From Gnetum montanum (taxonomy: Eukaryota; Streptophyta; Gnetopsida; Gnetales; Gnetaceae): 64,000 nt of DNA. This document shows positions 1 to 11,599 of the stretch, piece by piece (position 1 is the stretch's first letter; each line of letters opens with the position of its first letter). Under the pieces are notes generated by a model. The model saw nothing but the letters and a program-made list of their open reading frames with translations. It was not told where the DNA came from and ran no database searches. Made by a program: the position numbers and the translations under genes. The DNA lies in assembly GCA_015680685.1 (NCBI GenBank), contig MNCI01025002.1, positions 287,108 to 351,107 of the forward strand, in the 5' to 3' direction.

Positions 1-58
1 TATTGTAGATCTAACATCAAATGTCTAATATCATAGCCTACTAAATCATGATTTATCA
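1..58 (-). repeat. Element A 3' LTR, partial (window edge)
   Basis: The last bases of this block (tcatagcctactaa, then atttatca) match the outer end of the 5' LTR at 9594-9619 almost exactly. They are followed by a C-rich run (59-70) that reads on the minus strand as a polypurine tract before the LTR start. The rest of the LTR lies left of the window. Confidence 0.7.
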
Positions 59-249
59 TACCCCCACAACAAACTAAAAACTCATACTCAAGTTAAAATA
101 AAATAAGGATAGACTTCCTTACAAAATTAGGAGGTAGATTGATAGGACATTAATTGCTATATACATTATGCATAAATGTAGCAATGGAGTTTACCAAAAT
201 GACACATTTCATGATATGACAACTTTACAAAATAAAGAAAAAAATCTGG

Positions 250-3060
250 CAAAGCTTGATGTAGTCTGAAGTTGTTCCAAGTGGCAGTTCCTCTTCCATT
301 AATTACTTTCTCTTATCATCAGGCTTCTAAAATTTATACTAGTTTAGAAGCACTTGAAGTTTTTTTCTTCTTTCATTCTAGAATCGTGCATTGTCCATAC
401 TAATGAACCAATGTTTAATGGAGTCGGCACGTCCCATGGGCACGGTAGTTGTGAAAACATTTGGTTTTCTTTGACATACCAAGCAATGAATTACCTTCTT
501 TCTTCCTCAAATGCTTTGGCCTTTTCTCTTAATTCATGATAGTCTGATAATCTTTTGGCTAGGTTTGCTGCTACATCTTTTTATCCATGATAGCTAGCCT
601 TCACTACTTCTAGTTTTGAGTTTGCTACTCGGAGTTTTTTCAAAGCATCTTTTTGGTCTACAAGCTCTTTCTCATATAAGGCATAGGTGGTTGCTACTTG
701 CTATTCTAGCTCATTTTTGGACCTACTTGTTGTTAACATGGCCAAATTAGCATAATAGAGGTCTTCTAAGGCCATGTATTCTTTCAAGTTCTCTATCTAT
801 TGGTCTTTATTTTTTACTTTTTCTTAATAGGTGTAGGTCATGCTGTCCAAGATGGGTTTCCAATTAGGATTTTATGCTGCAATAGAATTGATTTTGGCTT
901 TTTCCATTTGTATCTCTTTCTCATTTATCTACTTGTACATGCCCACTTGGTCTTAGAAGTGTTCTTTGAGCCTCTCATGCTTCTTTGCCTTATTTTTCCA
1001 TGCACTGATTTCAATTTTTGATTTCTGTCTAATAACACATACCTCCTCCATATATATGGTTTTTTTTATCTCATGAGATAGCTCATATCCTAGTTGACCC
1101 TCATTTGTTGCTTTCTCAACTAATATATACTTTCTTATAGAATGTTTTTCTTCTTTTCTACTATGGTCAACCCCATGTTGTTAGCAGCAAGTTGTTTGTT
1201 TTCTTCGTGTGCAATGGTAAGTACCTTCACATGTGCATACATTTGTGCTTCAGTTACAAAGGAATTCCATACCACTTTCTCCTTCTCATTTGCCAACTAT
1301 TTGTTTTGCTTAATCAATCTATTGATTTTCTCTATTTTAAATTACTCAATCTGGTCAAGTGCAACAAATTATCTGGGATCTCTCATTTCAACTCTTAGGG
1401 CTATGAGCTCTTCTTGTAGTTTCAGAATCTCTATTTTTCAGGCTCTACCATTGTTTCTACCATGACTAATTTTCTTTTAGGGGTAATCAATTCTAACTAT
1501 GTTGTAGTGACATCACTCAAAATTTTGAAGAGTGTTGTCATTACATGCCTTGTCTACAACAATCGATCAAGTGCATGCTCATGATCTACAGGAGTCATTA
1601 AATTTTAGGCTAGCATTTGTGCATCTCTGATTCCAGTAAGTTTTGTTGGTGGTATAATAGGCACATTGAATGACTCTTTGATGTGATCAATGATCACCTT
1701 TGCTACTCTTACTACATCTTGGTGTTTCATTACCACTATTGTGGCTCCCTCTCCTATCTCTAGTACCACTCGGAATGATGCAATGTTCCCAAAGATCCAT
1801 TGTGACCATACCTCTCCTCCTGACTACAATGAAATTTTTTCACTTGCAAGATTAGTTTAAATTGTGGGTCTTATGTCACCGTCAATGACTTTGTATAGAT
1901 TGGCCTCTTCTCTAGTTCCCTAGCTAATTATTTCTATGAGCTACAGATGGCTCATCGATGGTGAATAGTCCTATAGTGGTGGTGGCAGTGGAACCTGCGA
2001 ATTTTTCTCCCCTTACTGTTGGCTACTGGGTCCTACTTGTTGATCTTGTTATTGTTCTTACTATTACTCTTGATCTTGTTCTTTTTTTTATTCGTGTTCA
2101 TCACTATGATCTTTCTTAGGTGGTGTTGATTTGAGCAACTCAATGTATGAAGCATTTTGTGCTCTCCTGGGAATGTCATTGGTGTATCCTAGGATTCTAG
2201 CTCACTTGCATAGTCTTTTGATAAGGTAAAGGAATGGTAGTGTTGGATTTCCTGCCTTCCTTTTTTCAAATCACCATTGAATCTCCATGAAATAGAGTTA
2301 TGAAAGGTTGACATTGTACTTGCCCATTAGAATTTCACTTCCTCTAGTTGCATAAGCTGATAATCAATTGAGTCCTTTTGTTGGGAATAGATGATAGGTG
2401 CCAATTTTAAATTATTTTCTCTCCTCTAGAGTTAGTTCATTTTAGCTTTTTTCTTATTTTCCATAAGCTCATTTTAGCCATAACTTTCTAGTTTCAAGAT
2501 CAGATCAAGTGGATAAATATGCTAACCTTGCCCCTTCATTTGGTATATTCAAAGATTCTACAATTTCCTTGATTGAGAATGAGACTAAAATTCCTTCAAT
2601 ATTAACTATAGTACCCTATTCCTTGTTGTGCCAAAATTAGTATGTTTCCCCAAGATACCATTCACCACTTTCTAATAGAATTGGCCACAGTGGTGATGCC
2701 TAGAGTTGCATCCTAACCGCTTCAAGTAAAAACACCATGAATGGGAAAAAGTTCATTTCGACAATGACCATGGTCAAGATGGATCTTTCTTAGATGGCTT
2801 GGAGAAAGTCTTGTGACAATGTGAGGCCTTGTCCTTGCTCTTGTGGTGTTGTTGTCCCCCCTTGGGCCAATTGTCTCATAGCAAGAGTTCTTGATGAATG
2901 CTAATTGATTGGGCTTCCTACTCCTCATGTCCTAGGTCTTGTCCTCAATTTTGGCCTCTTCCTTGGCCTCTCAGTTGTTTTCTTGCTGCTTGTGAGGGTC
3001 CTCTTTGTGCTCCTCCTCTTCTTGGGACCATCTACAATCATTAAGATTTCAAAATTACTA
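250..3060 (-). pseudogene. Element A additional (env-position) ORF, decayed
   Basis: This broken minus-strand coding region lies between the gag-protease block and the 3' LTR, the position used by env-like ORFs in Athila elements. It begins with a very acidic, charged stretch (about 3040-2930). A segment with motifs such as GEWYLGETY and VESLNIPNEGARL follows (about 2690-2520), then TTIPLPYLIKRLCK (about 2270-2215), then a long charged region reaching about 250. It is collinear with the ORF of element B at 11600-14340. The PNEG and LPYLIKRLC pattern resembles the 'putative plant transposon protein' domain seen in other plant retroelements; that assignment is tentative. Many in-frame stops show it is dead. 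Function is unknown. Confidence 0.5.
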
Positions 3061-5594
3061 AGGTATTTCCATGTGTTCTTAATGGATTTATACTTACTCA
3101 TACCCTTAGTTTCATTAAGTTCTTAGTTTATCATGATTGCAGAGTTAGAAGAATTTTCAAAAAGTTACCCCATAGGTGTTAGGATTCTTATAATTCCTCA
3201 TAATTATTCATTTTTTCTTTATGTATGACTTGCTTATATTTATGATTATGGTTCCTTAAGAACATTATGTAAGTGTTTTGGCATTAGTATGATTAATTTA
3301 TTCTTAAAAATTTCAACTTCCTCTTCATACTTACCCTTAAAAATACCTTCTAGGCATTAGGATTTTCCAAAAAATTAGCTTGGATTTTCCTCAATAGTAT
3401 CACTAGTACCATACCTCCCCACCCCCATGACTAAGTTGAACATTCCATGATCATATGGGTTCAAAAAACATGAAAATCAGAGTGATAGTAATCAAGTTAT
3501 GGCTTGGGAAAGCTAAGAGTTTAGAGCTCTTTTTCACAAAAGAAAATTGGAAAAATCTCCCTTACGTCAAATGATAAAGAATGAAAAATTTTCTAAGTCC
3601 CATTAATATATATAGATTTTAAGGGACCCAATATTGGGAACCTGAAATTGGGAATTCGATATTAGGGTAGATCCAATATTGAAGCCCTAGAAAAGTCATC
3701 TTTCAGAAGGGTTTGAATGGAAAAATTAATTCTTGTGGATGTTTGGAAGGTTTTAAGGTGTTTCAAAGGGTTTGAATGATGAAAATATGCATAATTTTGT
3801 CAAAAGTGTATCATTTTAAGTTCATAGAGAAGGAATATTTGGCAAGAAATGTTCATAAGTTGGGTGAGAAGGTTAATGAATTCATATTTGTAGAATGGAT
3901 ATTTTGAAATGCTATGGAAAGTGTTTATTGATGTTTGGAAGGTTTGAGATGATGTGGAATTACTTGGCAGGTATAAGATACAACAGTTATACAAGTGGAT
4001 CCTCCCCAAAGCAAGTTCTAGCACTTAATGCCCTTATATAGCCACACCTAAAAGTGTCCTTAGGCACTTAAGGTGTTGAATGTAACAAATACTAGTTTAG
4101 TAAAACACACATGTTAGTGCCACCAAATTGGAAAAATAACTCTATGTTATACAAAATTATAAGTTATGATTATTCAAATAGTGATATGAAATGGGCTTAG
4201 AAGGATTACAAAAATCAGGATGTGAGGTGTCCTACCATAGGCCTAATGAATTCTTGTGTTTTATTAGTGGTTAAGTTAATCATTAGCCTTTCTATCCAAG
4301 ATTCAAACCAAGTCCAAACCACATCCAGTGACATCACATTGTTTCATCTCTTGGAGTTACGATTGTAAGACTATCAATGTTAAAAGGAGTATTGTCACTT
4401 GGTGTATTGTCCAAGGGAGGAATTTTATTCATGACACTTTATTTTTATTTTTACATTTCTGAGAATTCACCTACCTTCAAGCATGAATAACATGTCTTTC
4501 CAATGGGACCCCAAGAAATTTATTCTATGCTTTTTATTTTTTATTCTATGTTAATCCTTTTAAGGTAGCACTTATTTTACTCTTACTCCCATTTTTTGTT
4601 AGATCTACATGGATATAATATGACATTAGTAACATGATAGAAATTTATAATAATAATCCAAAAATAATCCACAAATTCCCTTAATGTCACACCCTTTTCA
4701 TTCCCTCTTGGTTCTTCACTTTTCTGTCCATCCATAATGATCACAAGTTTATTCTTAGTCATGTCATGGAAAAGAATATCATTATGGCCATGGTAAAAAC
4801 CTTTTGTTAATGGAATGGATGGATGGATGGATGTTGTGGGCTCACTGTGCAAATAATTAGTCTCTTATGACTTCATAAGATAGAGAAATCTTCACTTTAT
4901 TGGGCTACATCTTGCCTTTATTTGAATGTGGCTTACTTTTAATCAAATTATTGGGATTTTAAAACAAAGTATAAGAGAAATGGAAAAGATGGTAAAAATT
5001 ATGAACAAGTATAAAGAATAAAAAATGTAAAAAGAATGAAAAATTAAAGAAATGGAAAAGTATAAAAGAGTAAGAAAATATTAAATAATGTGTAAACTAA
5101 AAAGAATTGTAAAGTAAAAAAATAGAGAAATCACTTATTAATTCCAAAGTCAAAGTAAAGTATCTCCCCCATGACTATTCTCATGGGCAAGTGTTTGGAA
5201 AATGCCCCCTAAATCTCTTGGTTCATACACAATAGGTGGTCCACATACCATCTTTAGTGAAGCAACTTTTCTATCATTATCCCATGTAACTTTGATAGTA
5301 GTGGAGTTATGATCATCTAAATCCTTGTTCTCTTTTCCTTTTGATGTATAATTATGAGTTAATTATTTTGTTTTTGGGCTCTTAGTTGGAGTCATCTTCT
5401 TCATTTGGAAATTAGTAAGTGTTTTAGATGTTTCCATGCATGTATTACATTATTGTTGGTTCTTAGTTAGTGACCACAAGGTGTATTTTGGTATGGTGGC
5501 CTCTGTCCTTTTGATTGCACACACTAGTTGTTTATTGTTGTTTTTGTGAACTAGAATGATAATTGTGTTGACGTTCTAAAGTGTCGGTCCACTA
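3061..5594 (-). other. Element A untranslated region between protease and extra ORF
   Basis: No coding signal is visible. The region holds two C-rich motifs (5162-5175 and 3421-3434) that on the minus strand read TCATGGGGG, like the 3' polypurine tract of this family. An A-rich tract at 4970-5130 corresponds to the T-rich tract found after the same motif in elements F and G. A short (GGAT)4 run is at 4817-4832. Confidence 0.5.
4817..4832. repeat. (GGAT)4 microsatellite
   Basis: Four perfect GGAT units lie in the untranslated region of element A. Confidence 0.8.
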
Positions 5595-5995
5595 TTGCAC
5601 CCTTTACTTTTAGTAGTTATGCATGGAATTCATTGCATGTGTATGGCTCCATGTGCATCTTCCTTAGAAATCTCAATCAAAAAATCTCTCATACTTAGCT
5701 TAGCATCAATTGTTCTAAGCCATGCCCTCCCCATGATTATTGGAAATTCCTTATCAGCATCTTTCACATCGATAATTAGAAATTTTACTAGATATTACCA
5801 TCCATTGATAGTGGTCACTACATTGCCTATCTATCCAAAAGGAGTAGTGATAGACTGATCTACAAGCTCGAACATGACATTGCACTCTTTCAATGGTGGT
5901 AGGTTCCATGCTTGATATGTTTTGTAGGAAATCAAATTCATCTTGGAACCTATGTCTACCAAAGCTTTGCATGGTAAATTCCCAGCTATTTTTAG
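5595..5995 (-). pseudogene. Element A retropepsin-like protease, decayed
   Basis: On the minus strand the segment reads ALVDIGSKMNLIS (catalytic Asp codon at 5954-5956) followed by YQAWNLPP. Further on, at about 5740-5715, it reads PIIMGRAWL, which is also seen in the proteases of elements F and G. The D-(I/L)-G-S active site is a variant of the retroviral D-T/S-G and is usual in Athila-type proteases. The enzyme would cleave the Gag or Gag-Pol precursor. Coding is interrupted by stops. About 420 bases after it the polypurine-like motif (5162-5175) appears, leaving no room for RT. Confidence 0.7.
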
Positions 5996-5999
5996 ATAA

Positions 6000-8607
6000 A
6001 TCAAAGGAATTCCTTAATCAATTCTCTTCTTAGGAAGTGGTCCTACCTTGATCCATTCTATGATGATTTCAGTAATCATGACAACTTGTATGTTTGGGCT
6101 TAATGATGATGGAAGCTTGTCAATAGTGAGAAGATCTATCTTAGAAGAAGATGGTCTCGATGAAGCTTCAATTCTACTAGCCTTCTCTAGACTGGTTGTA
6201 AAGAAAGCACGTTTCTTTATTTGGCCCTTAACATTGCTAGAGAGATCTTCTGCTTGGATACTTACTGCCTTTGTAGATTTCCTCTACTATAGTTGTGACA
6301 GCAACTCTCCTTGCATTGTGGGTGGTGGCACTGGTGGCAAAGGATTTGGATTGAGATTTGGAAAATGAGCTACTTGTGGATGCACGTACAAATCTAAATT
6401 GGTCCTTGGTGGCGTTAGTCAATGATATTCTGGTAGATAATACTATGAAGTTTGAATAGTAGCATTTGCTAAAGAGATAGGTCATGGGACATAGTATGCA
6501 TAAAGGTTAGGTTGTTGATATGGATACTATTGGCATGGCAGTGGCATGGTCCACGCTTGAGGCTATTGCCATTACCAATGGTATTATTGCTATGACTGTA
6601 GAAAGGCTCCACTAGGATAGTACATTAGTTGAAGTTGTTTTCTATAATTACCTTGAAAATAAGATAACTGTTTGGGCATCTGCTTCTAAACAAGTTTGGG
6701 ATTACGTGGGTATGCCCCTATTTCTTGTAGATGTATCACAACAAGACAACATCCCTTAGGATGTTTGTACTAACACACAGTACAACCTTCATCATCTATA
6801 GAGCTAGTATCTAAGACCTTAGCTACTAAAGCAACTTTACCTTTGCATCCAAGTTTTCTCTTCTTTCTTTATCTTTTCCTCTTGTAAAGGCTTACTCTAA
6901 TCTTTCCTCTATAATATTTAATGTTGTTATACATCTTTCATCAATAGAATCTCAGATTTTTGCTACCTATGTAGTTACATCAACAATAAATTTTTGGATT
7001 GGTAGCATCTATTTTTAAATGACTTGATCTAAGGTTTTTTCCTCTTGGGTATATCACACTCATGCATCTCTCTTCCAGATTAATGACTCTCTATTGTATT
7101 CTTCAACTAATTCCCTTTTTCTAAGTTCTTCTTCTTCTTTGGCCACTTGGTTGATGAGTCTTTGAATCTAATGGATGATTAGTTTTGATAATCTTCCTTG
7201 GGTATCAACCCCAATGGTCTCTTTTTTTTTTGCTTCTCAATCCATCTATGATATGCTTAAGTTGTTCCTTTGATGAAAATTTGTGGTTTGGACATTTGTG
7301 TAACAATGAATAATATCTGCCCTTTGCTAAATCAAGGGTCTTGTGAGTCCCTTATTCTCAATTCTAGATTTGTTTTCTTAGATTTGACACTTGTGAATAG
7401 GTCTAATATTTATCATTAAATATTTCAAGGATGGTACTTTAGCATCTAATGGATTTAGGTTCCAATGACCTATACCAGCTTTTCACTTCCTTCATAAGTG
7501 TTCTAGAAAATAGCTTTAATTTTTGCTAATCAATCTCTATGTTTTGAAGCACACAGGCATTGTGGAATGCTTAAGGTGGTTCTGGGGATCAACGTTGTAA
7601 CCACCTTCAAATCATGACATATTATTCATGTCTAGCCATTTGATTTGGCTATCTCTCATGTGCCTAGTCAACATGTAGATAGCTTCCTAAACATTTATCA
7701 TACTTTGAGTTTTCATAAGGGGTTCATCATTGTGTTCATGTTTGTATGCTCTATTGTAGTGGTGATCCCTTCTATGCTCATGCCTCTCTTGATCCTCTCT
7801 TTTGTCTCCTCTTCTCCTTCTTTCATATTTTTCATCTTCTAAATCAAAGTACATGATAACCATGAGTTTGCCTTCATCCCTATCAGAGTCTTGATACTTT
7901 TGCCTTCTCCTACTAGAATCCTCTGACAATCATGATGAGGTAGAAGAGATGGTAGGAGAATAGTGCTAGCTAGTTCTTCTTTTGTGGCTCTTGTATGTTT
8001 CTTTATAAGATTTATTAGGATCCCTTGGCCTAGAGTCCCTCTTGTATCTTGAGTTAGTAGCCTCCCTCTTATGTGTCTCTACCAAAGTAGAATGAAGTTG
8101 GGCTTTGATAGGTTCCTCTAATCTGATAATAAGTATCTTTGAAAGCTCCTCATGGTTCTGGTGGAGTTGTTCTTAGATGAATTACTTAGCATCAAGTTCT
8201 TCTATGATAATAAAAATGTTTGTCTACTTCCCTTTGCTATGTATATGCTTGATCTCCATGGCAGCATCTCTTCTCATCTACTCCTTGGTGGATTCATAAG
8301 GTCTAGTCATGTGTTGAGTCACATGATACCCTTCCTGAACCTGGTCCAAATGCATTCCCCTTAGAGAAGTTTGTAACATGTTTAGTGTTGCATGTTCTAG
8401 AGGTAGGACAATGTTGCCTTGCATGTCTCTCTACCTCATTTGCTTGTCCTAATCGAAGATGAAAGTCAAATCTAGATGGTATGGATTAGTATGAGCATAA
8501 GTGATTTGTGTCTACATTAGCATCCCCCATTCCTCTTCATCAACAACTCTATCACTGCTTCTTCTTTTCTTCTTGTCAAGTGATGGTCGATCATTATGTG
8601 AAGTCAT
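6000..8607 (-). pseudogene. Element A Gag, decayed
   Basis: The start codon is at 8607-8605, about 120 bases inside the primer binding site, matching the ATG position in elements E, F, G and I. The N-terminal part (MTSHNDRPSLDKKKRRSS, then LTFIF and GNIVLPLEHA) aligns with the N-termini of the other Gags in this window. A degenerate helical capsid region follows at about 7800-7350. The short Cys/His motif, here reading C-T-V-C then KHPKGCC, is at about 6800-6735. A low-complexity Pro/Gln/Tyr-rich tail continues to about 6400. Multiple stops and frameshifts prevent expression. Gag would form the cytoplasmic virus-like particle and bind element RNA. Confidence 0.65.
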
Positions 8608-8727
8608 ATTATAATTTTTAGAGGGTTTGAGTTAAAAGTGTCCTTTACCTATATTTGTTGGGTTTGACTTTAAGTTTCAAATACAATGAACTTTGAAAAA
8701 TTAATTACTTAGCATAACATTAACTTG

Positions 8728-8745
8728 TCCTTGGCAATGATGCCA
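8728..8745 (-). promoter_or_regulatory. Element A primer binding site (tRNA-Asp type)
   Basis: On the minus strand this reads TGGCATCATTGCCAAGGA, one base after the LTR end. It matches the complement of the 3' end of plant tRNA-Asp (TGGCGCCGTTGCCGGGGA) except for a few transitions. Confidence 0.75.
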
Positions 8746-8746
8746 A

Positions 8747-9619
8747 TGATGAGTGTTGGACTATCCAACACCCAATCATACGAGCTACAAGTGTTCATGC
8801 ACGATCCTGATTGAATTCTGTAAACAAGGCAATGTGATTATGTGAGTAATTGATTAGAGTTCACGATTGCTATCTTCCCATGTGAGTTAGTAAATATGAT
8901 GTGTATCATTTAACTCATGATGAGGTATATGATAGATGATATTGTATCAACTATAGTGCTCCTAGCTAAACTAAAGTAAATGTAGTAGTTTTAAATCTAA
9001 GTGCTAGTAGATAAATCTAATCTAGCCTATGTGATGAGCATTTGGTCTTGGCCTTTTGTTCACACATTGGACTTCATGTAACTACTACTAGGATTACTTA
9101 ATATCACACTACTAGGTATACCAAGTGATAATACTACTGGGTTACCAAGTAGCTACACTTAAGTGCTCAAGATCAATTATACTCACTCTATTTAGCAATA
9201 GTAATTATAAAATGCATTGAAAGTAATTCATTAACTAATGAAAATACTAAATAGTAAGCTAAGTGAAAACAATAAAGACTAAGTGATGTTGCAATGATGT
9301 AGAGTAATCTTGATCTTTATTTTCAAGCATGAAATGTCTCCAAGTACATCACACTTAAATAAAGACACTATTAAATTACAAGACATCACACTACAAGCAT
9401 ACACTGCTAAGTGCTAAGTACTAAAATCAAGTAAATAAACTAAAAAATTTTAGCTACTATGGGATGAATACCCTTCTTAGATGATGCACCTAAGTTTTGT
9501 ATTTATAGGCCTTGCACACATTAGTGATATTGGATATATGACATCATATCTTGGGCTTTGATATCGGGGATTCGATATCACAACTCTGATATCATAGCCT
9601 ACTAAACCATGATTTATCA
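8747..9619 (-). repeat. Element A 5' LTR
   Basis: The LTR is 873 bp. It has a TGATGAG terminus next to the primer site and an ATTTATCA terminus at the outer end (plus-strand view). A TATA box (TATTTATA, 9500-9507) lies about 110 bp inside the outer end. Between it and the outer end are three decayed GATATC cores (about 9559, 9573 and 9588), remnants of the palindrome array seen in elements G and I. Confidence 0.8.
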
Positions 9620-10504
9620 CTAGGAAATCAAAAAATAGTTTTTTTTCTCTAATGTTCAACCAAAATTTTTTCCTGGGGTGTGCAGTGTGGGATCCTAGAC
9701 TTGCTAGTAACTATTGGAAGAAAATGGAAGTTCAAAAGCATTTGTTGGTGGAAAAATTTCAAGTTGAAAATTAGGTATAATTTGATTTGGTGGTTATTGA
9801 AATAAATATGATACAATGTAGCTAATTACATTTTTATGTATACAAGCTTTGTAATAGTTTTGCACATCTAGGGTAACTTAGTAGAAAAGAAACAATTGTA
9901 TCTGAGTAGCATTAGAGGAGGCATCATTAAGGAAGCATCTTATTTTTCTACCCTATATACCATAAACTACAATATCAAATTAGCTAAGCAAAATTAGGCT
10001 CTTACTATTTTAGAATTGAAACAAGAATATGGGTCAAGATTCCAAAAGAAGAGAGAACCTATTATGTATACAGTCAAGGTATTTTAAGATGAGCATCACA
10101 TATTCCTACAAGATCCTCTTCTAGAGTAAATTCGCCACAAATGGAAAATTGTAGCTAATAGTTTAATTGACCTTTTTTAAATAGCACTAAGAAAACTTAG
10201 TACCTTATTGATGAAGTATTTACTATTGCATACTTTATATATTTCCTCTATCTAATGAATCTTAGGGACATGATAAAAAAATTTTTGTTTTAACCTAAGG
10301 CATGAACTTCAAGAAAAAACATGAGGTATCCACTTTCATGAACTTATGTTTAAACAAAATTCCTCCCTCCTATCCACCACCACTCCTACCCCCTTATTTT
10401 TATTGTGTTCTTGAATGGTATATTTCTTAACATAGTCCTTGGAATCAAATTAATGACTTGCAAATCAAAAGTCACTTGCTATAACCAAAATTGGTGATAG
10501 TATA
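9620..10504. other. Spacer between elements A and B, nothing recognised
   Basis: This is AT-rich sequence with no long ORF, terminal repeat or RNA gene visible. It may be old repeat or host DNA. Confidence 0.4.
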
Positions 10505-11366
10505 TGATGAGTAGCAAATATCCTCTAAACCCAACCATATGAATCACGAGTGTGCACTAGCAATGTAGTCAAATTTCGTAGACGTAATTACCCCAAGTAT
10601 ATGATATTTTTAAATAGTAAATCATGGAGTTTCAAGGGCATTATCTTCTTAATCCACACTTGTGTATTAACTATACATATTGTTAAGTATGGTTGAGGCA
10701 TATGATGTATATTTTCAAAGTTATTTTTAATAGATTTTTCTCCTAACAACTAGATGATTAAGTAAAGGTTGAATAATTAATTACCTAACTAATTAACTAG
10801 TTTAATAACTAACTATCTTAATGTGGAGTACTATTTCCACTTATCATACACATCCTAAACTAGTATTAAAATTACTTGGTTACCAAGTGGTTATTACTAA
10901 GCATAGCAAATATCCACTGCTAGGATTACCAAGTGTTAATATGTTATGCTAAAAGTAGTTGTACTTACATATTATGATTAATTATATTAACTATTTAAGA
11001 GCATAAATGTAAAGTGCATGAAAACAAAGTGTTGAATAGATATAGTAAAATTGTTTAAGTGTTGTAATGGATGTAGAAAAACTTGATTTTATTTTCATTC
11101 ATGTCAATGTGTTTAGGTACATAGCTTCCCGAATAAAGGTCCATACAATCTCTTTAAATCAGCACTCTAGACACTTAGGAAAAACTTGCAAGAGTTATGC
11201 TAAGGTTATGACTAAAAAGTGTCATAAATGCAAGGAGTGCATGCATTTATATAGGTTGTGACAAAATCAGTGTCAACATATCTATGTTAATGTATCTAAC
11301 CATGTGTCAATGGGGATATGTTAATGGGGTTGCATCAATGTAGCTTGTCTTATTGAATGTTCATCA
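10505..11366 (-). repeat. Element B 3' LTR
   Basis: This 862-bp block is bounded by TGATGAG on the left and GTTCATCA on the right, in the same arrangement as the LTR of element A. The bases right of it (taccccc, 11367 on) read on the minus strand as the polypurine tract before an LTR start, so this is the 3' LTR of a minus-strand element lying to its right. A TATA-like run (tttatatag) is near 11246-11254. Confidence 0.75.
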
Positions 11367-11599
11367 TACCCCCACAACTAATCAAAAATGTGTCCTCAAG
11401 TAAACAAAAGTGGGACTGATCTTTTTACAAAATTGGAAGGTACGGAATTTATTAATAGAAAGAAAAACTAACTCTAGGTGCTAGATTGTACATTGTTTAT
11501 AGAAAATGAGTGTTCATTATAATAAAATTTAAATATTTTACAAAATTTTCAGCACATGCCTATAGAATTACTGAAGACATGGTGAAGTTTCAAATAGTG

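Larger units (their letters stand above)
1..9619 (-). mobile_element. Element A: decayed Athila-like Ty3/Gypsy retrotransposon with extra 3' ORF
   Basis: Read on the minus strand, the element runs from a 5' LTR (9619-8747) through a tRNA-Asp-type primer binding site, gag, protease, a long untranslated stretch and an additional ORF, to a 3' LTR cut by the window edge at base 1. No RT, RNase H or integrase is visible between protease and the 3' region. All coding parts contain stops. The two LTR pieces agree at their outer end (compare 33-58 with 9594-9619). Lineage is inferred from the primer site, the protease motif and similarity to elements F, G and I in this window. Confidence 0.8.

Noticed and set aside
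1142-1465. 107-codon plus-strand open frame with hydrophobic segments
   Set aside because: It is antisense to the decayed extra ORF of element A; hydrophobicity comes from T-rich antisense of a charged coding strand.
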